Source: Lycium barbarum
Lineage: Eukaryota > Streptophyta > Magnoliopsida > Solanales > Solanaceae
Direction: 5' to 3'
Assembly: GCF_019175385.1 (NCBI RefSeq)
Contig: NC_083341.1
Span: 17,120,203 to 17,184,202, forward strand
Length of the DNA stretch: 64,000 nucleotides
Shown here: one piece after another, positions 56,304-64,000 of the stretch
How the letters are laid out: each line of letters opens with the position of its first letter
Position numbering within the stretch: position 1 is the stretch's first letter
Notes under the pieces: generated by a model
What the model was told of the DNA's origin: nothing
The model's input: only the letters and a program-made list of their open reading frames with translations
The model's database searches: none
Translations under genes and position numbers: made by a program

Positions 56304-57171
56304 GGATAGCAATGTACCCACTTTTTATTTCACTAAAATGCCCCTAATTTTTTTTATGCCAATACATTAAATGCAAGGACCTTTTTGTCTTTCACCAAGA
56401 TTTCTCTCCTTTTTCTCATCCCAGATAGAACCCCTGCTCAAAACATGTTCTGCTGCCTCAGTCTCTTATTTTTCCACCTCCATCTCTATCTATCTATCTC
56501 TTTGTTCCTTTTTCTTTTTCTCGTAATAAAGTTTCTAATCCTTTTAAGCATGTAAAACCAGCAACTAAAAGCTAAACCAAATCTAGTCCATTTCATCGTT
56601 ATATTTGAAAATGTAAACCCAGTAACTAAGAGCTGAATCAAATCTGAACAATGAGTTATAAAGAAAAAATGTAAACCCAACAATCAAAACCTAAACTAAA
56701 TTTAACCTATTTCCTTGTTATAATCTGAAAATTTAAACATAACAATCTCTTTAAGCTAAATTTAAAAATGGGTTCTATTTAAATTATTCTTTGCAATGTG
56801 AAATTACAGCAACTTAGTTTATTTATGCCCTCTTTAAGTAACCCATTCACAATCCCCCCTAATTCATGGAGACCCATTTACAAATTAATGCACCAAAGAA
56901 TTAGATATAATGCTTGTTGAGCAAAACAAAATGTAATTTTTAAAGAGAAGGAAAAGAAATTGGAAGCTTTTTGCAGGAGGGAGATGAAAAAAAGAAAAGA
57001 AAATTCAACATAGAGATTAGAGATAGGGAGAGAGACAACAGACAGAGAAATGAGGAAGGTGTAGTAAGTTTAACTTTTTGGCTAAAAGACTGAAAGCCTT
57101 TTTCATTCAAGAGGACTTAGAATAAAATTAAGGGCATTTTAGTGAAATAAAAAATCGGTACATTGCTATCC
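56304..57171. mobile_element. 868-bp element with long terminal inverted repeats
   Basis: Left GGATAGCAATGTACC then TTTATTTCACTAAAATGCCC; right GGGCATTTTAGTGAAATAAA then GGTACATTGCTATCC. Arms of about 55 bp. No transposase ORF and no clear target duplication. Possibly a Mutator- or hAT-derived element. Confidence 0.65.
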
Positions 57172-58057
57172 GGAGAAATATTTATGAAACGTGACGATAG
57201 TTTTTAATCTACAAAACATAACATTATAAAACCTATACAAAACATTACTTAAAAAAAAAATTGAAGTAATTTTTTAATCCTTTGAGCAAAAAAAAAATAT
57301 TTTTTTTTAAAAAAAATATTTTCTGAAAAAAATAAAAAAACGAAAAATATATGAAAATCCGTCTCGTTTCGTAAAATACCGTTATGTTTTGTAAGGAAAA
57401 CTATCTATATATTTTGTAATACAGAGTTTTAAATAGGTACCCTATGTCATTTTACTTTGATTTTTTGGGTAAAACTCTCACGGGCCAGCCTGTTTTGACA
57501 CTGCAATCTAACATATATACATGTATTTATTAAAACTTTGCACATACATCCACTTTAGACTACGATAACTGAAGTTTTGGTTGACAAAATCAAGCTTCAG
57601 ATCATGCAAGTTCAAGCAAAACTGATTGGACTTAAACCATTTATGCTTGACCTTCAGTCATATTAAATTTTAGATAGTGTGTCTGACATTAGACTTTGTT
57701 AAGAGTGACTTCTGACATCATATGTCTAAAGTTATTTTGAAATGGTTCACAAGCAAAAATTTAAAAAACGAACAAAAATTAAATGGCGGTGTCAAAATCG
57801 AGTAGCCGTGCTCTTCGCCAATTTTTGGGGTGTTGTTTTTCACCTCCAAAAGTGGGGTTAGATTGATGTGTTTAATTAAATTTACAATGACTTACTATTA
57901 ATTAGTTGCTGTGTCATTGTTCTAATTGAAATAATATTAACTTATTGTTGCATTACTGCTTTTTTGTCGCAGTCTGGCGCGAATGGCATTATCTTAAAGT
58001 GAATATCCATAGAACATTGCACTTCAACTTTTTAACTCTTGTCAATTTTGAGGGATG
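57172..58057. other. intergenic region
   Basis: Poly-A and poly-T runs at 57248-57345. No gene or element end recognised. Confidence 0.5.
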
Positions 58058-58298
58058 AAATTACATGGTTTGTCCTTCAAATGGGTTGGTCTTTACTTTT
58101 GTCCTTCAAAATCAAACTTATTATACCTAGAGGGCATAAGTTACACATCATAATATTCACGAGTTATGTCAGCGCCCTTAAAAAACGTATGCCCCGCTAG
58201 GTATGTGTTCGATTATAAAAGCCAAAAATTAAAGACCACCCAATTTGAAGGGAAAAAATTAAAGACCAGTCCATTTGAAGGGAAAACCGTGCAATTTC
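58058..58298. mobile_element. foldback element, copy E
   Basis: Left AAATTACATGGTTTGTCCTT, right AAGGGAAAACCGTGCAATTT, with TTAAAGACCA on the right and its complement on the left. Only about 240 bp. A further right-arm-like stretch follows at 58370-58430. Confidence 0.65.
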
Positions 58299-58867
58299 TT
58301 TGGCCTACCCAACTATCCATTGGACATTATGATGCAAAAATATAAATTTATGTATCCACGAAAAAATTGTTTGTTATAAGGGACAAAAATTAAAGACGAG
58401 CTCAAAATAGGAGGAAAGTGCAAGTGACCCATTTTGAAGCGGGTAGTCTAATGGTCTTGGACTGAAATTATAGCCTATGTTTGGATATCAGCTCCTGTTG
58501 GGCTGACCCAACTTGCAACCAGAGTTGCAGCCCAAGTCTATTCCCAGCCCAAGCTCTGAGTGATCTTAACTCAGATTAAGTGGTTTAAGTGGGCCAGTTA
58601 ATCCAGCTCCAGAATTTAGGGGTGTGCAACTGTACGTAGTTTGGACAAACCCAAGAACCTTTTGAATTGCTAGTTTGGATTTTCACATTACGGATTGAAT
58701 TTTGAATCTAATTTTTAAGTTTACTGGATATTGAATTGGATTTCGAATTTGGAACTTTGATGTTTTGGATATTTCAAAATTCGAATTTCTTATATCTTAT
58801 ATTTAGTCCTACCCAGCTATCATCGGACATTAACGCATTAATTATATGCAGAGATGGATCCAAGATG

Positions 58868-59360
58868 GGAAATTTGCACGATTTTCCTTATTTGAGGGGT
58901 GGTCTTTGATTTTTACCCCTCAAATTGTTGGTCTTTAATTTTTGTTCTTCGCCTAAAAATCCATGAGTTCCGAGTTTGAACCCTCGCTAAGTCAAAATCT
59001 TTTAAAAAAAAATTGCAAGGCAGAATTTGGATTTCGCATGGCAGAATTTCCTGCAAAACTCTACCTTAAGGCAGGCAAAACTCTCCCTTAAGGAAGAGTT
59101 TGCTACCTTATAGCGCAGAGTTTGCTACTTAAGGCAGAGTTTGCCTTCAAGCATAAGACAAACTCTCTCTTAAGGTGGAGTTTGAATTCAAAACTCTGTC
59201 TTGCGAATCTAAAACTCCATCTTGCGATTTTTTAAAAAAAAATTTGACTGAGCGGGAGTCCGAACCCGGAAAACATGGGTTTTAAGGCGAAGGACAAAAA
59301 TTAAAGACCAACAATTTGAGGGGCAAAAATTAAAGACCAGTGCCTTTGAAGGGAAATCCA
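58868..59360. mobile_element. foldback element, copy F
   Basis: Left AATTTGCACGATTTTCCTTA, right AATTAAAGACCAGTGCCTTT then GAAGGGAAATCC. The interior is full of AAACTCTNCCTTAAGG-type palindromes. Confidence 0.75.
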
Positions 59361-60141
59361 CCCAAAAAAAAAAAAAAAAGATCCAAAATTTGAAATTTAT
59401 GGGTTCCCAACGATCTCAAATTGAAAAAGTTTTTTTTTTTTAAAAAAAAAAAAAAAAAGAGACAAAGTAAAGACTTGCGTGGTTTCTTGTAAAACAAAGC
59501 GAAAAATAGGTTCCACCTTTGCCACTAAACCAACCGTCCACTTTGATACTAGGTTCCCAATTAGAAATTTGTTATATGCTTAGTGGATTTTCATAAGATC
59601 CGAGCAAAAGTTACTAGGTTCCCGAAACCCCCACCTAAATACACTCATTTCGCCCTTGTTTATATGTTCGATCTTATAAGTAAACATACCCTACTCACTA
59701 GACATCAGCTCATATACTAATATATTAAGTCCAATATGTTTGTATTTGTTAATTTTCAAGATGACTATTTAGATTTTTTTTCTTCTATTTATTGTCATTG
59801 TCAGCGTATTCTATATTACTCTGTAGGACTTGTTTATTCGCAGGGTCTTATTACTGCTTTTGTTGCATTTACTTGGTAATAGTCTCATTGCTTGAATGAA
59901 TACTTTATATAGATGGTTGTGATAGGAATGATGAACTACTAAGGCAATCTGATATGAATATACTTTATTTGGATGTTCATTTTTGTAAGAAGAAAGAAGC
60001 AACTTAACTTATAAACTCAAAATAAAATAAAAAATTGTATTATTCCAAACCGATTAATCTGAAACCAAACTTAAGAAATTGAATCCTATCCGAACTTAAT
60101 TGGATCGGATTGAGATTACATTTTGCAAAATTCGAAAACTG

Positions 60142-60213
<72 letters not shown>

Positions 60214-60870
60214 CTGCAATTCCCAAATCCCAATTCCAATCCAATCCATTCCATGCACGGCCCAATAGTACTTCAGATCACTCGAATTTGGGCTGGGAAT
60301 GGACTTGGGCTAATCCATCAACCTCAGCTTCAAAACCTCCCTTCTTCATCCATAATTTTAATTAATTAATTCTGAGAACATGGATATGTAAGTACCTTAG
60401 ATTATTGGCAAAAGATTGATGCTTTACTCAGTCAGAGAAATAAGATTCCTCCGAGTAGAGCCTATCAGAATACATGATTAGTACAACCTGCATGCTGGAT
60501 CTTTATTATAGAGTAATAAATAAAATTAAAGAATAAGTGGAAAATTTATGAAGATTCCTTTTAGCTAATTAAGATCATGTACATTCATGGGGTAACATGC
60601 AATTAAAGGTCAACCATTACTTCTTTACATTTTTCTTTGCCTACACGACGACATCCTTCTTCTTGAGAAGGAAATGTATGTATATACAGTATATTTATAT
60701 ATGAATATGGTAATGGCATGCAATAAGTTTAATTGAAAGTCAACTCTCTGTTACTCCATTATATTTATTCATATAATAATGAAGTATTTCATCATTGGCA
60801 AACTAGTTCAAAGCCAGCTTATCTTGCATGAAAAGTTCAAATCATGCATGGTACTTCATATCGACTAATT
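59361..60870. other. intergenic region upstream of the peroxidase gene
   Basis: Poly-A/T runs at 59360-59460 and a long TA microsatellite at 60145-60212. The proximal peroxidase promoter is at the right end. No other gene seen. Confidence 0.5.
60145..60212. repeat. (TA)n microsatellite
   Basis: About 68 bp of TA dinucleotides. Apparent Ile-Tyr repeat frames here are artefacts. Confidence 0.95.
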
Positions 60871-60875
60871 ATTAC

Positions 60876-60883
60876 TATAAATA
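60876..60883 (+). promoter_or_regulatory. TATA box of peroxidase gene
   Basis: TATAAATA 96 bp before the ATG, with CCAATC just downstream and an A/C-rich leader. Confidence 0.6.
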
Positions 60884-60971
60884 ACCAATCTGTGTCACAT
60901 ACCAAGAGCATCAAATCCAGAAAGAAACAAATTACTCCAATTTAATTTCTCTGTTTCTAATATTTCCAACA

Positions 60972-64000
<3,029 letters not shown>

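Noticed and set aside
60040..60365. Ile-Tyr repeat proteins on both strands, also at 2949-3334
   Set aside because: Produced by TA microsatellites.

Overview
The window looks like nuclear DNA of a flowering plant, most likely a member of the Solanaceae. Three host genes have plant-type GT-AG introns. The spaces between them are AT-rich and packed with nested transposons, and the short repeats resemble Solanaceae SINEs with TTG-type tails, Stowaway and Tourist-like MITEs, and Helitrons ending in CTAG. The genus cannot be told from sequence alone. Host genes: (1) 710-3691 (+), a five-exon plastid glucose-6-phosphate/phosphate translocator; (2) 34318-35748 (+), a small three-exon protein of the SOFL / vascular-related unknown protein type; (3) 60972 to beyond 64000 (+), a secreted class III peroxidase cut off by the window end. 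The rest is mobile DNA. 

Layout: 4701-6880 holds several foldback (long inverted repeat) elements, one of them split by a Tourist-like MITE. 7000-19295 is a minus-strand LTR retrotransposon (element 1) whose upstream LTR was split by a related element (element 2, 13036-19118, 5-bp target duplication ACTCG). 19800-22641 is an AT-rich tandemly duplicated block that ends in a Helitron-like 3' terminus. 23785-33060 is a cluster of Helitrons with repeated 5' modules. 40762 to about 54270 is a probable Helitron split by a 12.4-kb plus-strand Athila-like Ty3/gypsy element (element 3, 41398-53784, target duplication CCACT). Further foldback copies lie at 58058-59360 and inside peroxidase intron 3. 

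The three LTR elements form one related group. All use a tRNA-Asp-type primer site and share several noncoding blocks. Element 3 encodes gag, protease, RT, RNase H and integrase, broken by one in-frame stop, plus an intact downstream ORF that seems to have its own promoter and leader intron. Elements 1 and 2 lack pol. They carry only a gag-like ORF that matches the zinc-knuckle and coiled-coil part of gag without the capsid domain. 

The most unusual signal is a set of short perfect palindromes (arms of 7-15 bp). They sit just upstream of the LTR TATA box in all three elements and again at one fixed internal site. In element 3 both sites carry the same palindrome type. In elements 1 and 2 the two types are swapped between LTR and internal site.
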